Below are positions 1-6,647 of a stretch of 7,352 nt of DNA, piece by piece. Origin of the DNA: Myxococcales bacterium (GTDB taxonomy: Bacteria > Myxococcota > Polyangia > Polyangiales > Polyangiaceae). Below the pieces are notes generated by a model. That model worked only from the letters and a program-made list of their open reading frames with translations, ran no database searches and was not told where the DNA came from. Made by a program: the position numbers and the translations under genes. The stretch lies in the NCBI GenBank assembly GCA_020430865.1, contig JAGQIY010001133.1:1-7352 (forward strand). The letters are read 5' to 3'. Each line of letters starts with the position of its first letter. The first letter of the stretch is position 1.

Positions 1-969
1 CGGCCCTGGCTGGCCGGAGCTCAGCCCCTGACGCTCAGCTTCTCCACGTTGCGCGAGCTGTTGCCCGGCGCGCTCGCCATCGCGATGCTGGGCGCCATCG
101 AGTCATTGCTCTCCGCCGTGGTTGCCGACGGCATGGCGCGAACCCGGCACGACCCCGACGCGGAGCTGATCGCTCAGGGCGTCGGCAACGTGGTGACCCC
201 GTTCTTCGGCGGGATCCCCGCCACCGGCGCCATCGCCCGCACCGCGACCAACATCCGCGCCGGCGGGCGCTCTCCGGTGGCGTCGATGGTGCATGCGCTC
301 ACGGTGCTGAGCGCGGTGCTGCTGCTGGCGCCGCTGCTGGGCTACTTGCCCATGACCGCGCTGGCCGCGTTGCTGTTGCTGGTTGCGTGGAACATGTCGG
401 AGGCCAAGCACTTCGTACACACACTGCGGGTGGCGCCGAAGAGCGACGTCGCGGTGCTGCTGACCTGCTACTCGCTCACGGTCGCCTTCGACATGGTGAT
501 CGGCGTCTCCGTGGGGATGGTGCTGGCGGCGTTCCTCTTCATGCGGCGTATGGCCGAGGTGACCGAGGCGCACCTCGCGGAGACCACCGATGAAGGGGTT
601 CAAAGCGAGTTGCCGCCCGGAATCGCGCTCTACGTGATCTCCGGGCCGCTGTTCTTCGGCGCGGCGCAGAAGGCCATGGCGGCGCTGGAGGTAGTTGCCA
701 GGGACACGCGTGTCGTGATCCTCGGTATGGACCAAGTGCACGCCATGGATGCCACCGGCCTGGTGGCTCTCGAGAGCGCGCTCGGAAGCCTGCGCAGCCA
801 TCAACGCCTGGCCATCCTGTGCGGAGTTCGACCGCAGCCCCTTGGCTTGATCACCAAGGCGAAGCTGCTGTCGGAGGAAGTCCGGTCGTGCGCTTCGCTC
901 GACGACGCGCTCCAGCTGGCGGCCTCGGTCGCCGTCTCGAGCGAACGCCCGGGTCACGCCCATGCCTAG
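1..969 (+). CDS. SulP-family anion transporter with C-terminal STAS domain (5' end missing)
   Basis: The frame is open from the first base, so the gene starts upstream; only the last 322 residues are present. SulP proteins are inner-membrane carriers for sulfate, bicarbonate, dicarboxylates or related anions; the substrate cannot be read from this part. The conserved SulP core is clear: a membrane helix with AIESLLSAVVAD (around bases 97-132), then ELIAQG, FFGGIPATGAIARTATN (about 202-252) and SPVASMVHA (about 274-297). Further hydrophobic segments lie near 300-390 and 450-545. From about base 610 the protein becomes soluble and matches a STAS domain, with VVILGMDQVHAMDATGL near 712-765. STAS domains sit in the cytoplasm and regulate transport. 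The stop TAG is at 967-969. The next gene is convergent, so no operon partner is visible. An internal TTG at 49 is not needed as a start because the family homology is already under way. Confidence 0.93.
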   Translation, partial: RPWLAGAQPLTLSFSTLRELLPGALAIAMLGAIESLLSAVVADGMARTRHDPDAELIAQGVGNVVTPFFGGIPATGAIARTATNIRAGGRSPVASMVHALTVLSAVLLLAPLLGYLPMTALAALLLLVAWNMSEAKHFVHTLRVAPKSDVAVLLTCYSLTVAFDMVIGVSVGMVLAAFLFMRRMAEVTEAHLAETTDEGVQSELPPGIALYVISGPLFFGAAQKAMAALEVVARDTRVVILGMDQVHAMDATGLVALESALGSLRSHQRLAILCGVRPQPLGLITKAKLLSEEVRSCASLDDALQLAASVAVSSERPGHAHA

Positions 970-981
970 CCGCCTGGTCGG

Positions 982-1000
982 TCGCCTCACGCGGAGGCGA
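982..1000. terminator. Hairpin between convergent genes, possible bidirectional terminator
   Basis: TCGCCTC (982-988) pairs perfectly with GAGGCGA (994-1000) around a five-base loop, giving a 7-bp GC-rich stem. It lies just after the SulP stop (969) and covers the last codons and stop (987-989) of the minus-strand kinase. Convergent genes only 17 bases apart would benefit from a shared terminator. There is no clear T-run on either side, so a classic intrinsic terminator is not proven. Confidence 0.4.
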
Positions 1001-2285
1001 GATATTCCGCAGGGATCAGTCCGCGCAGGCGGGTGGCGGCGGGGGCGAAGTTCAGGCTCTGAAGCTCGCGCTTGAGGGCGCGCGTCGCTTCGGGTGCGAG
1101 CAGCCTGGACAGCGTCGGCTCGAGTTCCTCGAAGCTCGCCAGGGCTGCGAAGTCCTGCGCCTGGAGCAGCTTCAGCAAGCTCTCGAGCGCCTGCCAGTCC
1201 ACGTCGTTGGTCGCATCGCTGACGGTTGGGATCGCGGTCTGTTTCGAGAGCAGGTGGAAGGACGCCTCCGAACGAAGCTGGTCCAGAGCCCGAGCGAGTG
1301 CCTTGAGCAGCAGCGCCATGTGGACGTCCTCGGTCTCGCGGCAGGCGCTCTCGGCACGGCTGGCGAGCTGATGAACCTTCGTCGCACCGAAGGCTCCGGC
1401 GGCGCCCTTGAGCCTGTGTAGTTGCTTGGCGAGAGCCGATCGGCTCGCTTCGCTCAGCGGATGCGGCGCCTGCGGCGCGCTGGGATATGCCCTCAGGAAG
1501 CGCTGCAGGAGGTCGTCGAACAAGGCTCGGTCGTCACTCAGGCGCTTGCGGGCCTCCGCTACGTCGACCTCCTTCAGCTCCGGCCACGGACAGGTCTCCA
1601 CCCCCAGAGGCGTAACCGTGAGCGTGCCGTGCTTGAGCAGCAGGCGTTGCATGACCCGGATCAGGTCGCGGGCCTCGAACGGCTTGCTGACGACGTCGTT
1701 CATCCCGGCCTCGAGCGCCCGCCTGTGCTCACTGGTGCGGGTGTCGGCCGTCAACCCGACGATCGGGAGCTTGAACTCCAGGTCCTGTCTCATGGTGCGC
1801 ACGGCCTCGCGGCCATCCAGCTCGGGCATCTGCACGTCCATGAGGACGATATCGAACGCATTGGGCGCCGTGCGGAGGCAGTCCAACGCCTGCTTGCCGT
1901 TGGGGGCGAGAGCGACGCTGACCCCGTGTTGCTCCAGGATGCGCTTGGCGACGAAGGCGTTGATCTCGCTGTCGTCCACGACCAGTGCCCGGATCCCTGC
2001 CAGCGAGTTCGAGTGAGCTGGTGCTTCTTCCAGCTCTGGTGGCAAGGCGGTCAGCTCAGCGATGGTTGCGGGGATGCGCACCCAGAACGCGCTCCCCTGC
2101 CCCTTCTCGCTCTCGAACCCGACGGCGCCTCCCATCAGCTCGGCCAGGTGCTTGACGATGGACAGACCGAGGCCCGTCCCTCCGAAGCGACGCGTGGTGG
2201 ACACGTCCGCCGGATGAAGGGCTGGAACAACTTGGCCTGAGCGGGCTCCGAGATACCGATGCCAGTATCCCTCACCTCGAAGCAC
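987..2285 (-). CDS. C-terminal fragment of the frameshifted hybrid kinase (end of HATPase, REC, HPt)
   Basis: This is the second open frame of the broken kinase. It can be opened from an ATG at 2285, but the first 25 residues ([10 protein letters not shown] onward) are an out-of-frame reading of the N-terminal half; authentic sequence begins at [11 protein letters not shown] near 2210. If translated alone, perhaps from GTG at about 2204, it would give a soluble REC-HPt protein: receiver from about residue 97 of the open frame with Asp150 as phospho-acceptor and Lys201, then HPt with His290. The last 70 residues ([13 protein letters not shown] onward) form a helical tail of the kind often seen after HPt domains. 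No convincing Shine-Dalgarno sequence was recognised before either start. The third-codon G/C bias stays strong through to the stop, with no further disruption. Confidence 0.68.
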   Translation of the reverse strand: MLRGEGYWHRYLGARSGQVVPALHPADVSTTRRFGGTGLGLSIVKHLAELMGGAVGFESEKGQGSAFWVRIPATIAELTALPPELEEAPAHSNSLAGIRALVVDDSEINAFVAKRILEQHGVSVALAPNGKQALDCLRTAPNAFDIVLMDVQMPELDGREAVRTMRQDLEFKLPIVGLTADTRTSEHRRALEAGMNDVVSKPFEARDLIRVMQRLLLKHGTLTVTPLGVETCPWPELKEVDVAEARKRLSDDRALFDDLLQRFLRAYPSAPQAPHPLSEASRSALAKQLHRLKGAAGAFGATKVHQLASRAESACRETEDVHMALLLKALARALDQLRSEASFHLLSKQTAIPTVSDATNDVDWQALESLLKLLQAQDFAALASFEELEPTLSRLLAPEATRALKRELQSLNFAPAATRLRGLIPAEYLASA

Positions 2286-3781
2286 AGCTCGACGTCTGCA
2301 GGGGTCCGGGGCCGTGCGGTCACCGTGACCTTCACGCTGCCTTGCTCGGTGAACTTGATGGCGTTGATCAGCAGGTTGTTCAGGACCTGACGGATCTTGG
2401 TGATGTCCCCATTGATGCCTCGGGGAACCGATTGGTGAATGGCCCGGTGCAGGACGATCCCCTTCGCTTCGGCTTGCACCTGCGCGATGTCACATATCTC
2501 CTCCACGCAGCTGTGGAGGTCGAACGGCACGCGTTCCACGTTCGCCTCTCCAGCATCGATCTTCGACATGTCGAGGACGTCGTTGATCAGAGCGAGCAAA
2601 CCCTTGCTGGATGTCTGGATCTTGGTGACGAGACTCGTCTGCTCTGCGTCGAGTTCCGTCTGCGCGAGCAAGTACGTCAGTCCCATCACCGCGTTCATCG
2701 GTGTCCGGATCTCGTGGCTCATGTTCGCGAGGAACTGACCCTTGGCTTGGTTGGCGGACTCGGCCTTGCGCTTCGCTTCTCGGAGCGACGCTTCGTACTC
2801 CCGTCGGCGCGCTCCGAGCTCACGCTCCATCTGGTAGCGCTCGGTGATGTCGAAGCGGATCGAGACGTACTTCTCGATGCGTCCATCTTCGGCGACGAAG
2901 GGTGCGATCAGGCTGTCGACCCAGTAGTGCGAGCCGTCCTTGGCTCGGTTGCAGACCACGCCGCGCCACGGCCTTCCGGCGCCAATGGTCCTCCAGAGGT
3001 GCTGCCAGAACTCCCTCGCATGGTGGCCGGAGTTGATGATCGCGTGGCTCTGGCCCACCAGCTCCTGCCGTGTGTAGCCGGAGATCTCGCAGAACTTGTC
3101 GTTGACCTCGATGATGCGGCCGCGTCGGTCCGTGACCGAGACGATGCCGAGTTCCATGATGGTGCCGAGCAGCGCCTGCTTGTCTCTCAGCGCCTGAGCG
3201 AGCTCCTGCCGGGCTTGGACCTGTGACGAGACGTCGAAGGCGATGGCGTAGAGGCCGATCACCTCGCCGCGTCGAACGTCGGGGATCAGTCGCAGCATGC
3301 TGGCAACTGAATTGCCGTGGGGATCCATCACGGCGCGCTCCAGGGCTTGTGGCTCGCCTCGCAGCGCCGCCTCCAAGCTGGGCATGATCTCCTCGACGCG
3401 GGGTCCCATGGCCTCGGTGACGTGCTTCCCGGGTAACTCCGAGGGTTCCAGGTCGAACCAGTCCTTGAAGCGCCGGTTGGCGAAGCGATTCCTGAGGTCC
3501 CTGTCCCAGTAGGAGACCAGGCAGGGCAGCTCGTCGAGGATGCTGTCCAGATCGTGGAGCGCCGAGTCCAGCTGCGCGGTGCGCTCCTCGAGCTGTGCCA
3601 GGAGGCGCGCGTTGCTTCCTCGGACTCCGCGCTCGGCCGGTGGGGTGTATCGCTCTCGTCGCAGGTCGCCGACGTGGTCACTTCGCGAGGCCTCTCGGGC
3701 CCTGGAGCGAGCCAGCGCGTAGGCCAGGCTCGCCACGAGCGCCAGGTTCAGCAGGCCCAGCAGCGTCACGAGCTGGCTCAT
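2135..3781 (-). CDS. N-terminal fragment of the frameshifted hybrid kinase (TM, two PAS, HisKA, part of HATPase)
   Basis: This is what a ribosome starting at ATG 3781 would make from the sequence as given: 548 residues. The first 523 are authentic kinase sequence up to LFQPFI. The remaining 25 or so, beginning RRTCPP, are out-of-frame and end at the stop at 2135-2137. The fragment keeps His356, the N-box and DTGIGI but loses the GTGLGL glycine box and the last part of the ATP-binding fold. It is therefore unlikely to phosphorylate itself. Membrane insertion, PAS sensing and dimerisation through HisKA could in principle survive, so a dominant-negative role is conceivable but is pure inference. 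PAS 2 ([16 protein letters not shown] region) resembles the Aer-like PAS class, though the Arg-His pair important for FAD in Aer is not obvious here, so cofactor binding is open. Confidence 0.72.
   Translation of the reverse strand: MSQLVTLLGLLNLALVASLAYALARSRAREASRSDHVGDLRRERYTPPAERGVRGSNARLLAQLEERTAQLDSALHDLDSILDELPCLVSYWDRDLRNRFANRRFKDWFDLEPSELPGKHVTEAMGPRVEEIMPSLEAALRGEPQALERAVMDPHGNSVASMLRLIPDVRRGEVIGLYAIAFDVSSQVQARQELAQALRDKQALLGTIMELGIVSVTDRRGRIIEVNDKFCEISGYTRQELVGQSHAIINSGHHAREFWQHLWRTIGAGRPWRGVVCNRAKDGSHYWVDSLIAPFVAEDGRIEKYVSIRFDITERYQMERELGARRREYEASLREAKRKAESANQAKGQFLANMSHEIRTPMNAVMGLTYLLAQTELDAEQTSLVTKIQTSSKGLLALINDVLDMSKIDAGEANVERVPFDLHSCVEEICDIAQVQAEAKGIVLHRAIHQSVPRGINGDITKIRQVLNNLLINAIKFTEQGSVKVTVTARPRTPADVELCFEVRDTGIGISEPAQAKLFQPFIRRTCPPRVASEGRASVCPSSSTWPS
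2211..2212 (-). other. Frameshift point: one base missing from a Gln codon
   Basis: On the minus strand the sequence reads TTC ATC C-GG CGG AC across this point. Inserting a single A (T on the plus strand) between 2211 and 2212 gives TTC ATC CAG GCG GAC, that is F-I-Q-A-D, joining LFQPFI to [16 protein letters not shown]. This is the standard hybrid-kinase sequence F-x-Q-A-D-x-S-T-T-R. The repaired gene length (2796 bases with the stop) is an exact multiple of three. The local run CCGCCGG is GC-rich, a context prone to short indel errors. Confidence 0.88.
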
Positions 3782-4740
3782 GCGTCGCCCGTCGGCTCCA
3801 GCGCGTCGCCTGCCGGGGCCCAGCATGCGCGCATGCGGCCCTGGTGCTTCGCCTCGTAGAGGCCACGGTCCGCGGCGTCGATCAAGGCAGTGGTGCTCGT
3901 CGTGCCCGCCAGCGCCTTGCGGAAGTTGCCGCTGGCGCTCGGATCCCAGGTGGCAATTCCCACACTGACGCTCACCCGAGCCGACGTCGGAGAAGCTGCG
4001 TGCTCCAGGGCCAGCCCCGCGACCGCGGCGAGCAGCCTCTCGGCGACGAGCTCGGCGCCGACCGCGTCGGTGTGCGCCAGCACCACCGCGAACTCCTCGC
4101 CGCCGAAGCGAGCTGGCGTATCCGCGGGGCGACGACAGATCCCCTCCAGGGCCCCCGCGATCGCCTTCAAGCAGCGGTCGCCCGCGGGGTGACCGTAGTG
4201 GTCGTTGTAGAGCTTGAAGTGATCGACGTCGATCAGCAGCAGCGATAGCGGTTCCCGGGTGCGTTGAGCCCGGCGCCACTCGTGTTCGACCACCTCGTCC
4301 AGGTGTGCGCGATTCGCGAGCCCGGTGAGACCGTCGGTCGCTGCGCTCGTCCGCAGCTGGTCGCCCATCGCCTTGACGCGTAGCTGGTTCTCGACGCGCA
4401 CCCGCACCAGGCGCGGATTGATCGGCTTGCCAATGAAGTCCGCCCCGCCAGCGTCGAACCCAGCGACCTCGAAGTCCTCGTCCTTGTGGGAGGTGACGAA
4501 GATCACTGGAATGTGGCCGAGCACTGGCTCCGACTTCAGGGCGCGACACACCTCGAAGCCGTTCATTCCCGGCATCTCCGCGTCGAGCAACACCAGATCT
4601 GGCATCACCTCGCAGGCGACCCGAAGCGCATCGCTGCCGTTCGTGGCCACGCTGACCGCAGCCGTGGGGGACAGCAAGCGGGCCAGCACGTGAACGGCTC
4701 CCGGGTCGTCATCGACCACGAGGATGCGCGGTGGGTTCAT
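3778..4740 (-). CDS. REC-GGDEF response regulator, predicted diguanylate cyclase
   Basis: Encodes 320 residues, the length of a minimal receiver plus GGDEF protein. It is predicted to make cyclic-di-GMP from two GTP in the cytoplasm when its receiver is phosphorylated. REC (about 5-120) has Asp10-Asp11, phospho-acceptor Asp53 in VLLDAEMPGMNG, Thr83 and Lys105. GGDEF (about 130-305) opens with DGLTGLANR, then LLIDVDHFK (metal Asp171), YGHPAGD and the active site GGEEF (213-217). An RxxD I-site (Arg204, Asp207) stands exactly five residues before GGEEF, as in PleD, so product inhibition is expected. The ATG at 4740 is chosen because MNPPRILVVDDD is where receivers normally begin. The frame also stays open up to 4848, but that extension is not receiver-like. 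The stop overlaps the kinase ATG at 3778-3781 (ATGA), so the two are translationally coupled and this regulator is a likely phosphorelay target of the kinase. Confidence 0.93.
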   Translation of the reverse strand: MNPPRILVVDDDPGAVHVLARLLSPTAAVSVATNGSDALRVACEVMPDLVLLDAEMPGMNGFEVCRALKSEPVLGHIPVIFVTSHKDEDFEVAGFDAGGADFIGKPINPRLVRVRVENQLRVKAMGDQLRTSAATDGLTGLANRAHLDEVVEHEWRRAQRTREPLSLLLIDVDHFKLYNDHYGHPAGDRCLKAIAGALEGICRRPADTPARFGGEEFAVVLAHTDAVGAELVAERLLAAVAGLALEHAASPTSARVSVSVGIATWDPSASGNFRKALAGTTSTTALIDAADRGLYEAKHQGRMRACWAPAGDALEPTGDA

Positions 4741-4828
4741 GAGGCGGAGAACGGCTCCTTCTCCGGGATCCTTGAGCCCTCCCCCAAACTCGTAGAAACC
4801 ACGGATCCTCGATGGAGTAGACTGCCTC
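4741..4828. promoter_or_regulatory. Divergent intergenic region between the cyclase-kinase operon and yaeQ
   Basis: These 88 bases separate two divergent starts and must hold at least the upstream signals of both, unless transcription starts inside genes. No strong promoter was found. For yaeQ the best plus-strand pair is TTGAGC (4772-4777) with TAGAAA (4793-4798), but the 15-base spacer is short. GGATCC occurs twice, at 4766-4771 and 4803-4808, as perfect palindromes 31 bases apart. A possible yaeQ ribosome site GGAG is at 4814-4817. Confidence 0.4.
4746..4764 (-). promoter_or_regulatory. Hairpin holding the Shine-Dalgarno-like AAGGAG ahead of the cyclase
   Basis: On the minus strand GGAGAA (4764-4759) pairs perfectly with TTCTCC (4751-4746) around a seven-base loop GGAGCCG. 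The best ribosome-binding match for the cyclase, AAGGAG (4760-4755), straddles stem and loop. Unfolded, it sits 14 bases from ATG 4740, which is long. Folding could hide the site or bring it nearer the start, so translational control is possible. The structure is seen in the sequence; the function is inferred, and chance is a real alternative for a 6-bp stem. Confidence 0.35.
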
Positions 4829-5374
4829 GTGGCTCTCTCTGCGACCATCTACCGCTGGAACGTGACGCTGTCCGATGTCGATCGCGGAGTCTACGAACAG
4901 CTCGAGCTGCGCCTGGCGCGACACCCTTCCGAGAGCTTGCGCTACCTGTGGCTGCGGACCCTTGCCTACTGCCTGAACCACGAAGAGGGCATTGCGTTCT
5001 CCAAGGGAGGCTTGTCCGACACCAGCGAGCCACCCGTCGCGATCGTCGATCTGACTGGCAGGCGACTGGCCTGGATCGACGTGGGCGCACCCTCGGCGGA
5101 TCGCTTGCACAAGGCGAGCAAGTCCTGCGAGCGGGTGCTGCTCTACACCGATGACTCCCTCACCCACCTGAGGAAGCAGCTGGAGAAGCAAGAGATATTC
5201 CGCGAGGAATCGATCGAGGTGTGGGAGCTGCCCCGAGACCTGATCAGCTGGCTCGAGGGGCACGATGAACGCGCGCTCGGGTTCGAGCTCGTACGCAGCG
5301 ACGGTCGCCTCTACCTGACCCTGCACGGCGAGGTCCGGGAGGCGGAGCTGCGCAGCGCTCGCTTGCGAGAGTAG
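4829..5374 (+). CDS. yaeQ: YaeQ family protein
   Basis: Encodes 181 residues, the normal YaeQ length (about 180). The GTG start is supported because MALSATIYRWNVTLSDVDR lines up with the usual YaeQ N-terminus (MALKATIY). GGAG at 4814-4817 is an acceptable but distant ribosome site. Family hallmarks seen: LARHPSES (29-36), LRTLAY (42-47), the GIAFSKGGLSDTSEP region (54-67), and IVDLTGRRLAWIDVGAPSADRLHKASK (72-98). Published YaeQ structures show a variant of the PD-(D/E)XK nuclease fold. The acidic pair would be Asp74 and Asp84, with Lys95 or Lys98 as basic partner; at Asp84 E. coli YaeQ has Glu (WIELG), a conservative change. Its biochemical role is not settled: a link to RfaH-type transcription effects was once proposed for E. 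coli YaeQ. It is divergent from the signalling operon, and 147 bases from the next gene on the same strand. Confidence 0.93.
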   Translation: MALSATIYRWNVTLSDVDRGVYEQLELRLARHPSESLRYLWLRTLAYCLNHEEGIAFSKGGLSDTSEPPVAIVDLTGRRLAWIDVGAPSADRLHKASKSCERVLLYTDDSLTHLRKQLEKQEIFREESIEVWELPRDLISWLEGHDERALGFELVRSDGRLYLTLHGEVREAELRSARLRE

Positions 5375-5485
5375 GCGGCGCGCGGAGCTACGACGCGAGG
5401 TGGGGGGAACGCGGTGGCTGTGTGGGGTTGTGAGCCGGTCGTCGGTGTTTCCAGGCGAGAAGTGCTCGCAGACCCTCACGGGCTA

Positions 5486-5514
5486 TTGACTCCGCCCGAG
5501 AGGTTAACTCCAAT
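5486..5514 (+). promoter_or_regulatory. Candidate sigma-70-type promoter ahead of the hypothetical gene
   Basis: TTGACT (5486-5491, five of six to the -35 consensus) is followed after exactly 17 bases by TCCAAT (5509-5514, four of six to the -10 consensus). It lies in a locally AT-richer patch (about 5484-5520) within an otherwise GC-rich region. Transcription would start about seven bases later, at or beside the GTG at 5522. The rest of 5375-5485 shows only a short inverted repeat GCGAG/CTCGC (5455-5469), too weak to call a terminator. Confidence 0.4.
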
Positions 5515-5521
5515 TCCTAGT

Positions 5522-6400
5522 GTGGCGTCCTTCGTTCTGCAGTCGCTGCCTGGCTGGCTTGCGGTGCGCGCCCTCGTGGAGGCGGCGGCTCTGACGATGG
5601 CGAACGCCGCCTTTGGTCATCACCTCTCCAAGGGCAACGTCGAGAGCTGGTTCGGCTTCGAGCTCGCATTTCACCTGGACGCAGCCCTCGAGAGCCACGA
5701 CTGGACGGCGCTGGTGGGGGAACGCCGCATGGACCTGCTGCTGGTGCCGCGGGCCATGGCGAAGCACGAGGAGCGGCTCTCCCTCGGTTCCGGGGCTACG
5801 CCTTCGATCGCGATCGAGATCCGCGAGAAGCGGCTTGCGTCACGAGGCATGTACGAGGACGCCGCGCAGCGACTGGCCCAGGACCTCGAGAAGCTGGGTC
5901 CGGCGCCCGTGCGCCTCGGGGTGCTGCTCACGACGGATGCGGTGTGGACGGGCGCGGCGCGGGACGTGAGCAACAAGCTCGAGGGGGACGCGGTGCAGGT
6001 CGGGGAGGCGCGCCTGTGCAGAGGCTTGCAGCGGCTGGCTCGCTTGCATCGCCACGTCGCGCGCCCTCAGTACGGCGGGCGGGTGTGGGTCGATGTCGTG
6101 GTCCCACAGACTCAGCGCCGCGCCCTCGGGGAAGAGGGGAACGTGACCTATGAAGACATGAGTGCCTTCGTCCGCCGCGCCGAGGCGGCGTTTCCTTCCC
6201 ACCAACCCGTGGAGGAGCAGGCTCGGCTCGCGGCATCTGCGCGGTCCTACTACGATCAATACGGAGAGGTGCCGGACGCGCACCTGGCGCTCCAGCGCTG
6301 CCTCTGCTTCGAGCATCGGAAGCTGCGCGACGTCGGGCGCGAGCCCAACGGCCACGATCTCGAGTACCAGCTGAAGCTCTACTCTGCGCTGATGGGCTAG
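5522..6400 (+). CDS. Hypothetical protein, N-terminal half resembling a PD-(D/E)XK nuclease-like fold
   Basis: I do not recognise a named family. From GTG 5522 it has 292 residues. The frame is open back to GTG 5414, but only about 54% of third positions are G/C in 5414-5521, against about 83% in 5525-5596, so the real start is probably 5522 or ATG 5597. The GTG at 5414 does have a G-rich stretch before it. The N-terminal half shows a helix with Glu41 and Glu47 (GNVESWFGFELAFHL), then a strand RRMDLLLV with Asp71. A second strand, PSIAIEIREK, carries Glu99, Arg101 and Lys103. An amphipathic helix (DAAQRLAQDLEKL) and a strand (VRLGVLLTT) come next. That order and spacing is what PD-(D/E)XK folds show; Arg101 stands where the usual Lys would be, so activity is uncertain. 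The C-terminal part (about 205-292) is helical and charged, with LALQRCLCFEHRKL. No signal peptide or membrane segment is evident. Confidence 0.85.
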   Translation: MASFVLQSLPGWLAVRALVEAAALTMANAAFGHHLSKGNVESWFGFELAFHLDAALESHDWTALVGERRMDLLLVPRAMAKHEERLSLGSGATPSIAIEIREKRLASRGMYEDAAQRLAQDLEKLGPAPVRLGVLLTTDAVWTGAARDVSNKLEGDAVQVGEARLCRGLQRLARLHRHVARPQYGGRVWVDVVVPQTQRRALGEEGNVTYEDMSAFVRRAEAAFPSHQPVEEQARLAASARSYYDQYGEVPDAHLALQRCLCFEHRKLRDVGREPNGHDLEYQLKLYSALMG

Positions 6401-6453
6401 CAGCCAGACGTCTCGGAACGGGACGAGCGGCTCGTACCCTGTACCCGGGTTCA

Positions 6454-6473
6454 ACGTATCCCGGCGGATACGT
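6454..6473 (+). terminator. Perfect 8-bp hairpin downstream of the hypothetical gene, possible terminator
   Basis: ACGTATCC (6454-6461) pairs perfectly with GGATACGT (6466-6473) around the four-base loop CGGC. It begins 53 bases after the stop codon at 6398-6400. A T-run is lacking (CTGCGGGAGCTTTG follows), so it may act with Rho or merely protect the 3' end of the transcript. Confidence 0.42.
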
Positions 6474-6544
6474 CTGCGGGAGCTTTGTCCGCATGCATCC
6501 GGTGGTTGCATACCTGCTCGAATCCGAGTTCTCGCACAGAAAAG

Positions 6545-6578
6545 CGCAAGGCTTGCGCGGTCTATTCCACGGGGAATC
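6545..6578. repeat. Two adjacent inverted repeats upstream of the ABC gene
   Basis: GCGCAAG-G-CTTGCGC (6545-6559) is a near-perfect 15-base palindrome with 7-base arms. Six bases beyond its first neighbour comes ATTCC-ACGG-GGAAT (6565-6578). They lie 76-109 bases before ATG 6654, a normal place for an operator or a leader RNA structure. Symmetry around a single base suits a dimeric regulator, and RNA hairpins are equally possible. No regulator is identified. Confidence 0.35.
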
Positions 6579-6641
6579 ACCTGTGCAGTGCTCCCGACAG
6601 ACGCGCAGGGAGTGACCTGGAATGCAACAGCTGTCGAAACT

Positions 6642-6647
6642 GGAGGT
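6642..6647 (+). promoter_or_regulatory. Strong ribosome binding site that fixes the ABC ATPase start
   Basis: GGAGGT lies six bases before ATG 6654, close to the ideal match and spacing. It favours 6654 over the TTG codons at 6693 and 6702, which would otherwise give a more typical ABC N-terminus (ASLRNLAAAYG). Confidence 0.65.

Larger units (their letters stand above)
987..3781 (-). pseudogene. Hybrid histidine kinase, TM-PAS-PAS-HisKA-HATPase-REC-HPt, interrupted by a one-base frameshift
   Basis: With one base restored between 2211 and 2212 the gene encodes 931 residues. Residue numbers here assume that repair. One hydrophobic helix (about 2-24) would anchor the protein in the inner membrane, and no periplasmic domain follows. 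A short coiled-coil-like stretch (about 57-82) leads to PAS 1 (about 80-190) and PAS 2 with its PAC motif (about 200-315, ending RFDITERY). HisKA holds the H-box SHEIRTP with phospho-acceptor His356. HATPase_c has the N-box [10 protein letters not shown] (468-477), DTGIGI (505-510) and GGTGLGLSI (534-542). REC has Asp603-Asp604, phospho-acceptor Asp649 in [11 protein letters not shown], Thr678 and Lys700. HPt has His789 in [13 protein letters not shown] helical tail follows to 931. Every catalytic residue of an ArcB/BarA-type tripartite kinase is present, so the lesion is recent or a sequencing error. The ATG at 3781 overlaps the stop of the upstream cyclase gene, implying co-translation. The input signal is unknown. 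Confidence 0.9.

Noticed and set aside
103..990. Long minus-strand open frame opposite the SulP gene
   Set aside because: Arg/Gln/His-rich translation with no family motif, antisense to an unmistakable SulP-STAS protein; a GC-bias shadow.
2205..2220. Programmed ribosomal frameshifting in the kinase
   Set aside because: The needed -1 shift has no X-XXY-YYZ slippery site, and the junction lies within a conserved domain rather than between domains.
1422..4248. Long plus-strand frames opposite the kinase and cyclase (1422-2240, 2342-3226, 3595-4248)
   Set aside because: All are antisense to well-supported signalling domains and lack recognisable motifs; typical shadow frames in high-GC DNA.
3782..4549. 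Extension of the kinase frame upstream of ATG 3781
   Set aside because: Its translation is Arg/Gly-rich low-complexity and overlaps the REC-GGDEF gene in another frame; the kinase membrane helix begins at MSQLVTLL.
6441..6473. GGTTCAA at 6448-6454, resembling a tRNA T-loop
   Set aside because: The flanking bases do not form a T-stem, and no acceptor, D or anticodon arms can be drawn; the downstream bases form a different hairpin.
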